From Aliirhizobium wenxiniae (lineage in GTDB: Bacteria > Pseudomonadota > Alphaproteobacteria > Rhizobiales > Rhizobiaceae): 64,000 nucleotides of DNA. A model generated the notes under the pieces. That model searched no databases, was not told where the DNA came from, and saw only the letters and a list, made by a program, of their open reading frames with translations. Location: contig NZ_JACHEG010000006.1 in assembly GCF_014201355.1 (NCBI RefSeq), positions 173,905-237,904 on the forward strand, given 5' to 3'. Position 1 is the first letter of the stretch. Each line of letters starts with the position of its first letter. Shown one piece after another: positions 1-8,702 of this stretch. Both the position numbers and the translations under genes were made by a program.

Positions 1-34
1 AGATTTCGAAATAGAACTTTGGCATTAGAAAATC

Positions 35-298
35 TCAGCCTCGTCCTGCATTGCTCTCGTCGCCATCACCTGCGGCGGGCCAATCGTTCGCTGGCTCCTG
101 AACTTGTTCATTTTCAACCAGACCGGTGCTGGTTGGCGGAGACACCCCGCCGCCACGATCAGCTGACCATGTCTGAGGGCTATTACCGTGGGACGCCTCA
201 TGCTCGGCTTCTCGCCAATGACGATCTTGTTGCCCTTCAGGTCGGCCCTCAGCTTCCCACTTGGCGTGTGCGAGCTTACGAATTTGCTCTAGATCCAT
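35..298 (-). CDS. DUF2934 domain protein
   Basis: This is an 87-residue protein. Residues 4-30 carry the DUF2934 pattern (IRKLAHAKWEAEGRPEGQQ followed by DRHWREAE), a short helical module common in small rhizobial proteins. The rest is hydrophilic and Gly/Pro-rich. A GGAAC-N18-TT box lies 25 bases upstream of the start. The function of DUF2934 is unknown. A related gene is next door on the other strand, and a broken close copy sits at the right edge of the window. Confidence 0.75.
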   Translation of the reverse strand: MDLEQIRKLAHAKWEAEGRPEGQQDRHWREAEHEASHGNSPQTWSADRGGGVSPPTSTGLVENEQVQEPANDWPAAGDGDESNAGRG

Positions 299-323
299 AG
301 ATTACTCCTCTTCGTTACAGCCG

Positions 324-348
324 AACAAATTTCGCGAAAGTCGGTTCC
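324..348 (-). promoter_or_regulatory. EcfG/RpoE2-type promoter for the DUF2934 gene
   Basis: Read on the minus strand: GGAAC, 18 bases, then TT, ending 25 bases before the start codon at 298. This matches the alphaproteobacterial general-stress sigma consensus. Confidence 0.55.
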
Positions 349-355
349 CGATAGT

Positions 356-631
356 GTGAGGAGCAAGTTCGCTCCGTCCATCTGTACGGTAGCGGACATT
401 GATGTGCGGCGGCCGCGCCCCAAATTCGAGACCTCATTCGCAGAGGAAGACTTCTTGGAAGATCGAGACGCTTGGGTTACCCGAAGAGCTTATGAAATAT
501 GGGAGCATGCTGGCCGACCAGATGGTGCTGATCAAGCGCATTGGCAGCGAGCGCTTGAGGAGTGGAATGCTCAGACCCACCAAAAGCTCACCGATGCGGC
601 AAGGTGGGATGATGAGGAGGAAGAATGGTGA
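356..631 (+). CDS. DUF2934 domain protein
   Basis: This is a 91-residue acidic protein with the DUF2934 core near residues 42-70 (RRAYEIWEHAGRPDGAD, then HWQRALEEW) and an acidic tail. The apparent start is a GTG and no strong ribosome-binding site is visible, so the true start could be a little downstream. It is divergent from the other DUF2934 gene across a 57-base gap. Function unknown. Confidence 0.65.
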   Translation: MRSKFAPSICTVADIDVRRPRPKFETSFAEEDFLEDRDAWVTRRAYEIWEHAGRPDGADQAHWQRALEEWNAQTHQKLTDAARWDDEEEEW

Positions 632-638
632 AGCAGGT

Positions 639-1535
639 TCACCCAGCCTCCTCAAAAATCCCAGGATCGTGCCGATCCAGTTCCTGGTCTCCAAGAAGAT
701 ATTGAACCAGATTTTCGTTGACCCACTCTGGCTCTTCGAGATGGAGCCAGTGGGTCGCATTTCGGTGAGTGATCATGCTGCCGTTCGCGCATTGAAGCAG
801 GCTTGCCTCCGCCAACTTGTAATCAAGGGCAGTGTCCTTGCATCCCCAGATGATAAGCGTTGGCGGCACGATCCTACCCAGTATGGTTGGTCTTCGACGG
901 ACTAGCGCTCGGTAATAGCTCCCAGCCTTCCTGGCCGTTGCCATTCGGTCTGGTATGCGTTCAGTTCCGCAAATGTAAACGTCCCTGCCCTCGCAGTTTG
1001 GGAAAGGGCCGTTCGGAGGATCTTGAACGACATAGCCGCCAACATGCGCTCAGGCAGCAATGGGAGCTGAAAAAAATCCGATGTAGCTGCTTTTCAAGAT
1101 CTGGGTCGGGCGCTCCTTTAAAACAGTTTGGACGATGTCGAGATGAGGGGCGTTCAAAACCACGAGCCGATGAACCAACACCGGATGTCGAGCTGCGAGT
1201 GTCCACGCGATAATGCCGCCCCAGTCGAGCCCAACAAGATTGAACCGGCCCACCCGTAATGCCGCTGCCAACTCGACAACATCCGAGACTAGCTTTTCGA
1301 CCGTATAGTTCTTCCATCCGGGCAGCGCGGAACTTTGCCTATATCCGCGCAGATCTGGGGCGATCACACGGAAGCCTACCTCAGCCAGAGCGGATATCTG
1401 ATTTCGCCAAGCCCACCAGAATTCGGGAAACCCATGGAGCAACAGGATCGGCTCTCCATCAGACCGACCCGCCTCCATCACATGCAATTCAATGCCATTG
1501 ATTTCTACGATGCGTTCGGTCTGCTCATGAGGCAT
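639..1535 (-). pseudogene. Frameshifted alpha/beta hydrolase (epoxide-hydrolase-like)
   Basis: The 5' part (1535 down to about 1050) gives an alpha/beta hydrolase N-terminus: oxyanion motif LLLHGFPEFWWAW and nucleophile elbow GLDWGG, where Asp is the nucleophile as in soluble epoxide hydrolases and haloalkane dehalogenases. The frame breaks near 1055, continues in a second frame to about 920, then in a third frame to 639, which carries the expected C-terminal strand (PPTLIIWGCKD) and catalytic His (ATHWLHLEEP). All catalytic elements survive, but two frameshifts split them. Start chosen at 1535 (ATG, with GGGGA upstream). Either a recent pseudogene or two sequencing errors. Confidence 0.8.
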
Positions 1536-1748
1536 GTCGATCCCCTGGGCTGTAATTGCAACTCCAACAGAAGGAAGGACCTCTCGTTCCACGGCAGATA
1601 GCCCGGGACGGGCGAATACTCGGCGAGTATCATTAATATCACAGGTCCCCGCCGTGGTCCCTAGGCGCGGAGCCATCCTACACTCAATCTATCAGCTGCC
1701 TCACCGCCATCGACGCTCGGTACGGTAGTGTACATGCCGTGATCGTGT

Positions 1749-1773
1749 GGAACTGACCAGATCGCTATTGGTT
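1749..1773 (+). promoter_or_regulatory. Possible EcfG-type promoter
   Basis: GGAAC, 18 bases, TT. It lies 203 bases before the dehydrogenase start at 1976, which is rather far. It may drive that gene through a long leader, or be a chance match. Confidence 0.3.
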
Positions 1774-1975
1774 GTTCGATGCGACAAGGGGGCTCGAATG
1801 CGCTTTGACACAGGTCTGCTCCGTACTGGAGACGGCAGAAAAGATCCGGCATTTATCATTAGCCGCCCCTCCAAGCTGGAAGAAGGCTCGGCCTCTTTGA
1901 AACCTTCTGACCATTTAGTGCAGGGAGTTGGGCGCTCTGCCCCTGTCGCACCCCAATTGTCGAATAGGAGATAGC

Positions 1976-2839
1976 ATGTCGGACGAATCCCGCCCCGAAC
2001 CAACCTACCCCGCTCCGGAACAGGACCCGCCCGGCCAAACCAAACTCATGGATCCCCTGCCCGATCACGGTGAGCAGACGTACCAAGGCGCAAATCATCT
2101 TTCCGGAAAAGTAGCTCTAATTACCGGCGGTGATTCCGGTATCGGCAGGGCCGTCGCGATCGCTTTCGCCCGAGAAGGCGCTGACGTCGTCATCTCGTAT
2201 CTTAACGAGGACGAGGACGCTCAGGAGACCGCTGAATGGGTGAGAAAAGCTGGCAAAAGGGCGCTTTTGGTTCCAGGGGACATCAAGAGCGAAGACCACT
2301 GCAAAGAGCTGGTAGCGAAAGCAGTTGACGAATTCGGCCGCCTTGACGTTCTCGTCAACAACGCTGCCTTCCAACGGTCGCGCGGATCGATGGATGAAAT
2401 CAGCACCGATGAATGGCTCGAAACTTTCCAGACGAACATTCACGGGATGTTCTTTCTCTGCAAGGCAACCGTTCCACATATGCCGGAAGGCAGTGCTATC
2501 ATCAACACGACTTCCATTCAGTCCCGCCAACCGTCGCCGGAACTGCTCGCTTACGCGGCCACGAAGGGTGCGATATCTAATTTCACAGCTGGGCTAGCAC
2601 AAATGCTGGCAGAGAAAGGCATTCGCGTTAATGCTGTTGCGCCGGGCCCTATCTGGACGCCTCTTATCCCGTCGACCCTGCCGCACGAAAAAGCCAAACG
2701 TTTCGGCGAGAAGATGCCGCTAGCCCGGGCCGGTCAACCTGCTGAACTTGCTGGAGCTTACATTCTGCTGGCATCGGGTCTAGGCAGCTACATGACAGGC
2801 GCCGTCATCCCAGTAACTGGCGGATCCATAATGATTTGA
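1976..2839 (+). CDS. SDR family oxidoreductase
   Basis: This is a 287-residue short-chain dehydrogenase/reductase of the long-N-terminus type related to YghA and general stress protein 39. The cofactor motif TGGDSGIG is at residues 50-57, followed by an NNAAF segment and the catalytic YAATKGA (Tyr and Lys). The first 40 residues are Pro-rich, as in that subfamily. ATG at 1976 is preceded by AGGAG, so it is preferred over an in-frame codon at 1928. It probably reduces a small aldehyde or ketone with NAD(P)H; the substrate cannot be read from sequence. Proteins of this type are often stress-induced. Confidence 0.9.
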   Translation: MSDESRPEPTYPAPEQDPPGQTKLMDPLPDHGEQTYQGANHLSGKVALITGGDSGIGRAVAIAFAREGADVVISYLNEDEDAQETAEWVRKAGKRALLVPGDIKSEDHCKELVAKAVDEFGRLDVLVNNAAFQRSRGSMDEISTDEWLETFQTNIHGMFFLCKATVPHMPEGSAIINTTSIQSRQPSPELLAYAATKGAISNFTAGLAQMLAEKGIRVNAVAPGPIWTPLIPSTLPHEKAKRFGEKMPLARAGQPAELAGAYILLASGLGSYMTGAVIPVTGGSIMI

Positions 2840-2938
2840 GGCCTTGCAACACTCGACACTACGCAAAGGTGTGGCGAGCGCCTTTACCTCACCAAGTGCG
2901 GGTCTCGGCCCGCGAGCACCATCTAGGAAGGATATCAA

Positions 2939-3184
2939 ATGCCGATTACTTATCACGTTGCCGAGCATGATGAAGGGTACGCTTACCGTGTTGGTGACGT
3001 CTGGTCAGAGAGTTTTCCAAACCACGATGCGGCATTGGCTGCTGCCCGGTCAGCCGCAGAGCGCCAGCAAGTTGGTGGCGACCCGGCAGAAATTACCTTC
3101 CAGCTCTCCGATGGGACTTGGCAAACACAGATGGTTGACGGTGGTGACCGACCAGAAACTGACGTGGTCGACGACGCTCGATAA
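2939..3184 (+). CDS. DUF2188 family protein
   Basis: This is an 81-residue protein resembling DUF2188: a beta-hairpin core with an Ala-rich helix (AALAAARSAAERQQ) and an acidic tail. GGAAGG precedes the ATG. It sits between the dehydrogenase and the cupin on the same strand. The family has no defined function. Confidence 0.6.
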   Translation: MPITYHVAEHDEGYAYRVGDVWSESFPNHDAALAAARSAAERQQVGGDPAEITFQLSDGTWQTQMVDGGDRPETDVVDDAR

Positions 3185-3238
3185 CGCCGTTCTGACACCA
3201 AATCACCTCTCAGAAAAATCGTAAAGGTCGCCGGGCTC

Positions 3239-3727
3239 ATGAGCATAGAGCAAATTGTTTTTCATCCAAGCGACTGGGTCCCAAACAATCCGACCTTGCC
3301 AATGTTGATATACCGGCGGGCGATCTTTGATGCGACCTCATCCGATTTTGAGGCGGCATTTTCGGAGAATGGTTGGACTGGCATCTGGCAGAATGGCGTA
3401 TTCGACTACCAGCACTACCATTCCGGGGCGCATGAGGTGCTCGGCGTCGGAAGCGGCTCGGCGAAGCTGCTCATCGGCGGTCCAGACGGCAAGACCTTCG
3501 ATCTCATCGCAGGTGACGCATTGATCCTCCCTGCTGGGACCGGACATAAAAACCTTGGGTCCTCGCCGGACTTTCAAATCGTCGGCGCTTATCCTGAGGG
3601 GCAGAATGCGGACATCCAGACCCAGGCTGCTTCCGACGCCATGTTGAAAACTATATCATCGCTTCCGGTACCGAGTACCGATCCCATCTGCGGATTAGCG
3701 GGTGGCCTAAACGACTATTGGCGGTAG
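3239..3727 (+). CDS. Cupin domain protein
   Basis: This is a 162-residue single-domain cupin. The metal-site strand reads YQHYHSGAHEVLGV (His, His and Glu ligand pattern), and the second cupin motif is GDALILPAGTGHKNLG with the last His ligand. Related proteins are annotated as YjlB-like cupins of unknown substrate. A clear paralogue lies at 62976-63458. Confidence 0.85.
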   Translation: MSIEQIVFHPSDWVPNNPTLPMLIYRRAIFDATSSDFEAAFSENGWTGIWQNGVFDYQHYHSGAHEVLGVGSGSAKLLIGGPDGKTFDLIAGDALILPAGTGHKNLGSSPDFQIVGAYPEGQNADIQTQAASDAMLKTISSLPVPSTDPICGLAGGLNDYWR

Positions 3728-3898
3728 GCTGCTATTCTCGCATGAAGAGGAGCGATATCGACCAGCCTCCGAGGAAATCCTCTAAGACAGCGGACGAGTG
3801 GCGGAAGCTCGCGGACGCGGTCATTTTGGACACGAAGACGAGGAAGCAAAGGGTCGACGCACCCGTAGGGTCCCGCTTCGGCTTCAAACTCACAAGGG

Positions 3899-4249
3899 CT
3901 ACGCGGCCATACGATGGGCTTCTTCGAGGAGATCGGACGGCTTGCACGGCTTCGAACAAAGCTTTGACTGAGGATACCTGACGTTCAGCTGCGCATTATC
4001 GGCATGTCCAGAGTGGAAAACGAACGGCACATCAATGGCTGCTAGGGCGTCCGCGACAGGATAAACATCGCCATCGGCGAGCCGGACATCTAGAACTGCA
4101 CAATCCGGCTTGTTGACCGCAAGATACTTAAGAGCCTCTTGCGTTGACGGGAATGGCCCCGCAACCTGCCAGCCACCGTCTTCAAAAATCATCTGCAGAT
4201 CGAGCGCGACAAACATCTCGTCCTCAACCAGCAAAACCGTCTTATTCAT
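3899..4249 (-). CDS. Single-domain response regulator
   Basis: This is a 116-residue receiver domain with no output domain. Acidic pocket residues follow the first strand (LLVEDE), the phospho-acceptor is Asp54 in AVLDVRLADG, and the conserved Lys lies in CSKPCKPSD. It overlaps the 3' end of the CheB-CheR-HWE kinase gene by 8 bases on the same strand, so it is almost certainly co-translated with it and is that kinase's likely partner. Confidence 0.9.
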   Translation of the reverse strand: MNKTVLLVEDEMFVALDLQMIFEDGGWQVAGPFPSTQEALKYLAVNKPDCAVLDVRLADGDVYPVADALAAIDVPFVFHSGHADNAQLNVRYPQSKLCSKPCKPSDLLEEAHRMAA

Positions 4250-7200
4250 ATTTACCTACCGAGATTGGCATTTTCAGTTTTTGAGTAAGGGTGTGGCCAT
4301 CCGCTTCAGTGTCTAGGGTCGCCTTCAGTTGGCGAGCGGCTGTCGAAAGCAAGACCGTTCCGAAGCCCTTGCTATCAAAGTGACCGATTTCCGTTGTTCT
4401 GTGCTCTGACCACACTATCACCAGGGAACCTTCATTTGCGTCCCATCTGACTGAAAGTGACCCTTCGACTGCACCCAACACCCCATGCTTGACTGCGTTT
4501 GTTGCCCACTCATGGAAAATGAGGGTCAGCGGCGTGATAAATTCTTGTCTTACTGTAAATTTATGACCTTCGATCGCAATTGCAGACTGCATCGAATATG
4601 GCGCAAGGATCACATCCAGCAACTCCGCAAGCGAAATTCCACTCTCGCGATCCTGCCTCGTCGCAAGCGAATGCGCTTGGCCTAGAGCCAGGATTCGTCC
4701 CTCAATGTCGGCAACGAATGTCGGAACTTCGCTGTGGTTGCGTGATGCAATGCGCATGATGCCAGCGATCATCGCAAACAGATTTTTGACGCGATGGTTC
4801 ATTTCGCCAAGCATCAGATCTCGCGCCTCGGCTCGATCGTTCTCAGCGGTCACATCGATGCAAACCCCCATTACACGGCCGCGCCTTCGATGAGTAACCG
4901 GTCGGGCAAAGACTTTCAGCCACCGGGTGATCGATGCGGTGGGCTCCAATTTAAGTGTGAGATCAAAACCTTGGTGTGTGTTAGAGGCCATTCGGATGGC
5001 TTTTGCCACGTCGTCCCGTTTCGACTCTGGAATAGCGTTGAGGAATTCCTGGAACTTCACGTTCTCGGCTCTAAAGCCGAAAAAATCGCGCATTGTGCTG
5101 TTTAGCGCGATGCTGTCGTCCTCGGGGAGGAACTCCCAAACGCCGATCCCAGCGGAATGCACTGCCAAGTCCAAGCGCTCCTGCTCTGAAGCAAGTTCGT
5201 TCTGGACGTCTAAAGCTTGAGTTATGTCGTTCAGTACGATGGTGGCGCCGTCAATCGTTCCGTCTGATGTCCGGTACGGAAGGATACGTAACGTAAAAGT
5301 CCGCGAGTGGCTCCTGTCTGGAACGGTGTCGAAAGCGTCCCAGCCCTCCGTCATGACTTTTCGAACGTTTGTTACATAATCATAATCGAGAACATGGCTG
5401 GCAACATCAGTGAAAGGACGCCCCTTATCGCTCTGCTGCAACGGAAACAGAGTTGTCGCCGCCTGGGTGAACGACCTGACGCGCAGGTCTTTGTCTAAAA
5501 CAACGACAGCTAGGCTCGTTGATTCGAAAAAGTTTCGAAGATCCGCGTTGGCCGTTGTGATCTGGTCTATTTTGCCTTTTAGCTCGTCATTGACAGTCGT
5601 GAGTTCCTCATTTGTCGATTGAAGCTCCTCGTTCATCGACATCATTTCTTCGTTTGAACTCTTCAGCTCCTCGTTCGCTGTTTCGAGTTCCTCGATCGCC
5701 GTCCTGAGCCTATGCTTCGTAAAGCGAAGTTCGCTTTCGAGTGCCTCTACATGCCCATCACCAGGCTCAAGGTCGATCAAATCATTTTCTACGGGAACCG
5801 CGATCTTCCCCTTTTCCTGGAATACGAAGAGAAGGGTGCCGTCCGGCAGCGGATCGCATATGATGTCGACCGTGAGAGTTCCAAAATCTGTGACCGCATC
5901 GACATCACGAGCGACTACCCGTCTGCCAGCTTTCCCGGCTTGCCTGAGAAGTGGTCCGATATTCTCTTTTATCCCAGGCCTGGCGAGCGCGGTTGCACTG
6001 CTCTCGTTTGAACGGGACACAGGAAATTCGAGAAACCGGCTCAGGGGGCCGTACGCCGCCACGATCTGTCCATCGGTATCGAGCACCAAGCAAGCCGGGA
6101 CGTATCGATCGACGATTTTATTGACCGCGAGGCTGTCGTCAGCACGAGTTCTGGGGGGAGCGACCGATGGCGTCTCTCGTCTGGTGGAATCCCGCCGGTT
6201 GCTTGCTGGAAGCGGAATTGGATACGCAGGTGAACCTGGCATCCGCTCAAAGAGGCGCGTTTTCTGATCGATCGCGCTGAAGAGCTTTTCGAACCGGCCA
6301 ACGCTCTCAGAAGTTCCCAAGAATAGGAAGCCGCCCGGTCTCAGCGCGTAATGAAGGAGCGGCATCACCGTCTGCTGCAGCTTGTCATCGAAATAAATCA
6401 ACAGATTGCGGCAGGAAACAAGATCGACCTTCGAGAAGGGTGGATCCTTGACCAAGCTATGAGCCGAGAAGCGGATCATACCTCGAATTGCCGAGTTGAA
6501 AGTAAACCGCTCCTTTAGCGGGATGACGAACTGCTCTTGGAAATTCAAAGGGATATCTGCGAGAGCAGCGAGGGGGTAGCTCCCCTCTCGTGCAATTTGC
6601 AGCATGCTCTCATCAATATCGGTCGCGAAAATCTGAATGTTGCAGTTCAAATCGAGGGCCTTCGCCGCATCGGCAAAAAGCATCGCGATTGAGTATGCCT
6701 CCTCGCCGCTTGAGCACCCCGGAACCCAGACTCTAATCTCTTCATCATTCTTCTCTGCCTCGCGCAAAAGCGGAACCACCGCCTTGTCCACCAGAGCATC
6801 AAAGGCTGATTTGTCTCGGAAGAAATTTGTGACATTGATCAGGAGGTCGCGGAATAGCGCCTCGCACTCATCATTGTCCGCTTTAATCCGCTGAAGATAG
6901 GCGGCGGCCTTGTCGATGCCCAACACATGCATTCGGCGCTCGACGCGCCGCACGACCGTGGACCGCTTGTAGTTCGAGAAATCGTGACCGATGGCGGACC
7001 GGAGGACACGGCATAAATCGTCAATGTGATCTGCGACCAACGACGCCTTATCACCGGTCGCCCCGATCGGCCGTCTAAAGAAGAACTGGTTAAGGCAGTC
7101 CAGGATCTCGGAAGGCGCCTTGATATAATCAACCAATCCGGTGCTGACGGCTGACGTTGGCATTCCATCGTACTTTGCTGTCTCGGGCTCCTGTACAACG

Positions 7201-7676
7201 CAAAGCCCCCCGTTCTCTTTCACTGCCCGCAGGCCGGTTGTTCCGTCGGCCCCGGTCCCAGACAGGATTATGCATGCAGCATTCGCATGCTGATCGTTCG
7301 CCAAAGAGATGAAAAAGTCGTCGATTGGGCGACGAAGGCCACGAGGTTGAGTGAACGGCGCCAATTCGAGGCGACCCTTTCGAATTGCGAGCCCATGGCC
7401 TGGAGGAATGATGTAAACACACTCGGCCTCGATCTGCTCGCCGCCCTCGCATTGAAGGACATTGAGGCTCGTGTGCCGCGCGATAAGCTGCGCCAACATG
7501 CTTTCATGGTGAGGGTCCAGATGCTGGACCACAACAAATGCTAGTCCGGTTGGCAACACTGCCGCTGAGAAGAGGTCTCGCAAAGCCTCAAGGCCGCCAG
7601 CAGACGACCCGATCCCCACTACCGGCACGACACCCATACCGGCTTTTGTTTCGTCATTCATATAAACAGGCGGCAC
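4242..7676 (-). CDS. CheB-CheR-PAS-HWE histidine kinase fusion
   Basis: This is a 1144-residue multidomain signalling protein. Residues 18-190 form a CheB methylesterase domain with the catalytic set Ser in GSSAGG (23-28), His52 in QHLDP and Asp in GTGADGT. About 205-480 is a CheR methyltransferase with SAM motif PGCSSGEEAYS. About 640-710 is a long coiled coil of repeated EELxSxNEE units. Two PAS domains follow. The C-terminus is an HWE-type kinase: His961 in NHRVKN, N-box HEWATNAVKHG near 1055 and a WSE motif near 1135. GTG at 7676 is favoured because GAAGG lies 6 bases upstream; ATG at 7661 is the alternative. It is 9 bases downstream of the LOV gene and overlaps a receiver gene. No transmembrane segment is visible, so it is probably cytoplasmic. 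Confidence 0.93.
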   Translation of the reverse strand: MPPVYMNDETKAGMGVVPVVGIGSSAGGLEALRDLFSAAVLPTGLAFVVVQHLDPHHESMLAQLIARHTSLNVLQCEGGEQIEAECVYIIPPGHGLAIRKGRLELAPFTQPRGLRRPIDDFFISLANDQHANAACIILSGTGADGTTGLRAVKENGGLCVVQEPETAKYDGMPTSAVSTGLVDYIKAPSEILDCLNQFFFRRPIGATGDKASLVADHIDDLCRVLRSAIGHDFSNYKRSTVVRRVERRMHVLGIDKAAAYLQRIKADNDECEALFRDLLINVTNFFRDKSAFDALVDKAVVPLLREAEKNDEEIRVWVPGCSSGEEAYSIAMLFADAAKALDLNCNIQIFATDIDESMLQIAREGSYPLAALADIPLNFQEQFVIPLKERFTFNSAIRGMIRFSAHSLVKDPPFSKVDLVSCRNLLIYFDDKLQQTVMPLLHYALRPGGFLFLGTSESVGRFEKLFSAIDQKTRLFERMPGSPAYPIPLPASNRRDSTRRETPSVAPPRTRADDSLAVNKIVDRYVPACLVLDTDGQIVAAYGPLSRFLEFPVSRSNESSATALARPGIKENIGPLLRQAGKAGRRVVARDVDAVTDFGTLTVDIICDPLPDGTLLFVFQEKGKIAVPVENDLIDLEPGDGHVEALESELRFTKHRLRTAIEELETANEELKSSNEEMMSMNEELQSTNEELTTVNDELKGKIDQITTANADLRNFFESTSLAVVVLDKDLRVRSFTQAATTLFPLQQSDKGRPFTDVASHVLDYDYVTNVRKVMTEGWDAFDTVPDRSHSRTFTLRILPYRTSDGTIDGATIVLNDITQALDVQNELASEQERLDLAVHSAGIGVWEFLPEDDSIALNSTMRDFFGFRAENVKFQEFLNAIPESKRDDVAKAIRMASNTHQGFDLTLKLEPTASITRWLKVFARPVTHRRRGRVMGVCIDVTAENDRAEARDLMLGEMNHRVKNLFAMIAGIMRIASRNHSEVPTFVADIEGRILALGQAHSLATRQDRESGISLAELLDVILAPYSMQSAIAIEGHKFTVRQEFITPLTLIFHEWATNAVKHGVLGAVEGSLSVRWDANEGSLVIVWSEHRTTEIGHFDSKGFGTVLLSTAARQLKATLDTEADGHTLTQKLKMPISVGKYE

Positions 7677-7685
7677 AGAAGACCT

Positions 7686-8291
7686 TCAATGACTAGGATT
7701 GCGATCAAGCTCGGCAAGGGTCACCTTTGCCTGTGCGATGGCATTTGTTGAGTTTGCGATCGTAGACAGGGTCCCCTCAAGCATCACGTTGTGACCTTCG
7801 AGTAATGGGCGTATCCGAGAAAGTGCACCCCCAAGATCTTGGTCGTACTGGTCCAGCAGGTGCGGGCTCGATCTGCTGATATCGAACTGGGATGCAAAGA
7901 TATATCGCGTCGCCCCACCTGAGGTCGTCAGTCGGGACATGAACAGAAGGTTCACAAACGGTCTTCCATCTTTTCGAAAATTGACGATTGGCGTCCTCAC
8001 AGTCGTTCCCTGACCTGTGAGAAATTGGCGAAGCTTCGTCTTCGCCTCAAGATTATTCGCCTGCCGACCGTCTGAAGTAGCCTGGAGAAGGCGGCAGTTT
8101 TTGCCGACCACCTCCTCCGCGCCGTAACCTGTCAGCTCCGAGAACCGGTCGTTCACCATAAGGAGATGATGGTCTTCCTTCACTTCAGCAAGCGCGAGCG
8201 CAATGGAGGAATTCTCGAAGAAGTTGATCAAAGGGGGGGCAATCTCGATATCAGGCAAGTATCTAATCCGACGCGCGTTTCTGGTTCGCAT
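7686..8291 (-). CDS. LOV-domain photosensor-like protein
   Basis: This is a 201-residue PAS/LOV protein. It keeps every flavin-site landmark of a photoactive LOV domain: GKNCRLLQ with adduct-forming Cys66, Asn in NFRKDG, Asn in VNLLFMSRL, and Gln in FASQFDIS. A C-terminal helical extension of about 60 residues could dimerise or contact a partner. There is no enzymatic output domain. The stop is 9 bases before the CheB-CheR-HWE kinase, so it probably acts with that kinase. Blue-light sensing is inferred from the residues; a redox or flavin-free PAS role is possible. Confidence 0.85.
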   Translation of the reverse strand: MRTRNARRIRYLPDIEIAPPLINFFENSSIALALAEVKEDHHLLMVNDRFSELTGYGAEEVVGKNCRLLQATSDGRQANNLEAKTKLRQFLTGQGTTVRTPIVNFRKDGRPFVNLLFMSRLTTSGGATRYIFASQFDISRSSPHLLDQYDQDLGGALSRIRPLLEGHNVMLEGTLSTIANSTNAIAQAKVTLAELDRNPSH

Positions 8292-8702
8292 CTAGGTAAC
8301 GCGCGGACGCCGTTATTCAAAAGAAAATTGACGTTATTATCAGCGGACAGCGACCATAAGCTATCGATCACGCCAGGCAGCGTCGTCCCCCTTCGACTTC
8401 GCACGTCCCGCCGGGCAGCCATCAGCTCTCTTTTGAGCATGGTGACTGGCGATGGCAGACAACGCCACGAAGAGACCCCATCGACATGTGGATTTTGCGA
8501 ACTGAGCGGCGTGAGAGCGGGGGCTAGTATGGGGGGCATCCGGCACAACAGGGTTCAACCGCTATTTCGCTCGGAACACCTACACCAATTAGGATTTCTC
8601 TCTGCCGATCGAGGGATAGCCGGATTTATTATTGGGGTCGTATTTCAAATTGAGACGGAAACTCTACTTTTCGTCTTCACACGCAGCTTCTGGGGGAAAT
8701 GC
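8292..8702 (+). other. Long divergent intergenic region
   Basis: About 410 bases separate the minus-strand LOV operon from the plus-strand HWE kinase. I see no convincing gene. It should hold the promoters for both signalling operons; the only box I can point to is a weak GGAAC-N18-TT at 8573. Confidence 0.5.
8573..8597 (+). promoter_or_regulatory. Possible EcfG-type promoter
   Basis: GGAAC, 18 bases, TT, 106 bases before the HWE kinase start at 8703. The G usually seen just before TT is absent. Weak candidate. Confidence 0.3.

Noticed and set aside
1798..1974. A small frame between the broken hydrolase and the dehydrogenase.
   Set aside because: No ribosome-binding site and no recognisable family.
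3742..3981. A plus-strand frame after the first cupin (MKRSDIDQPPRKSSKTADEW).
   Set aside because: It runs antisense into the receiver gene and has no ribosome-binding site.
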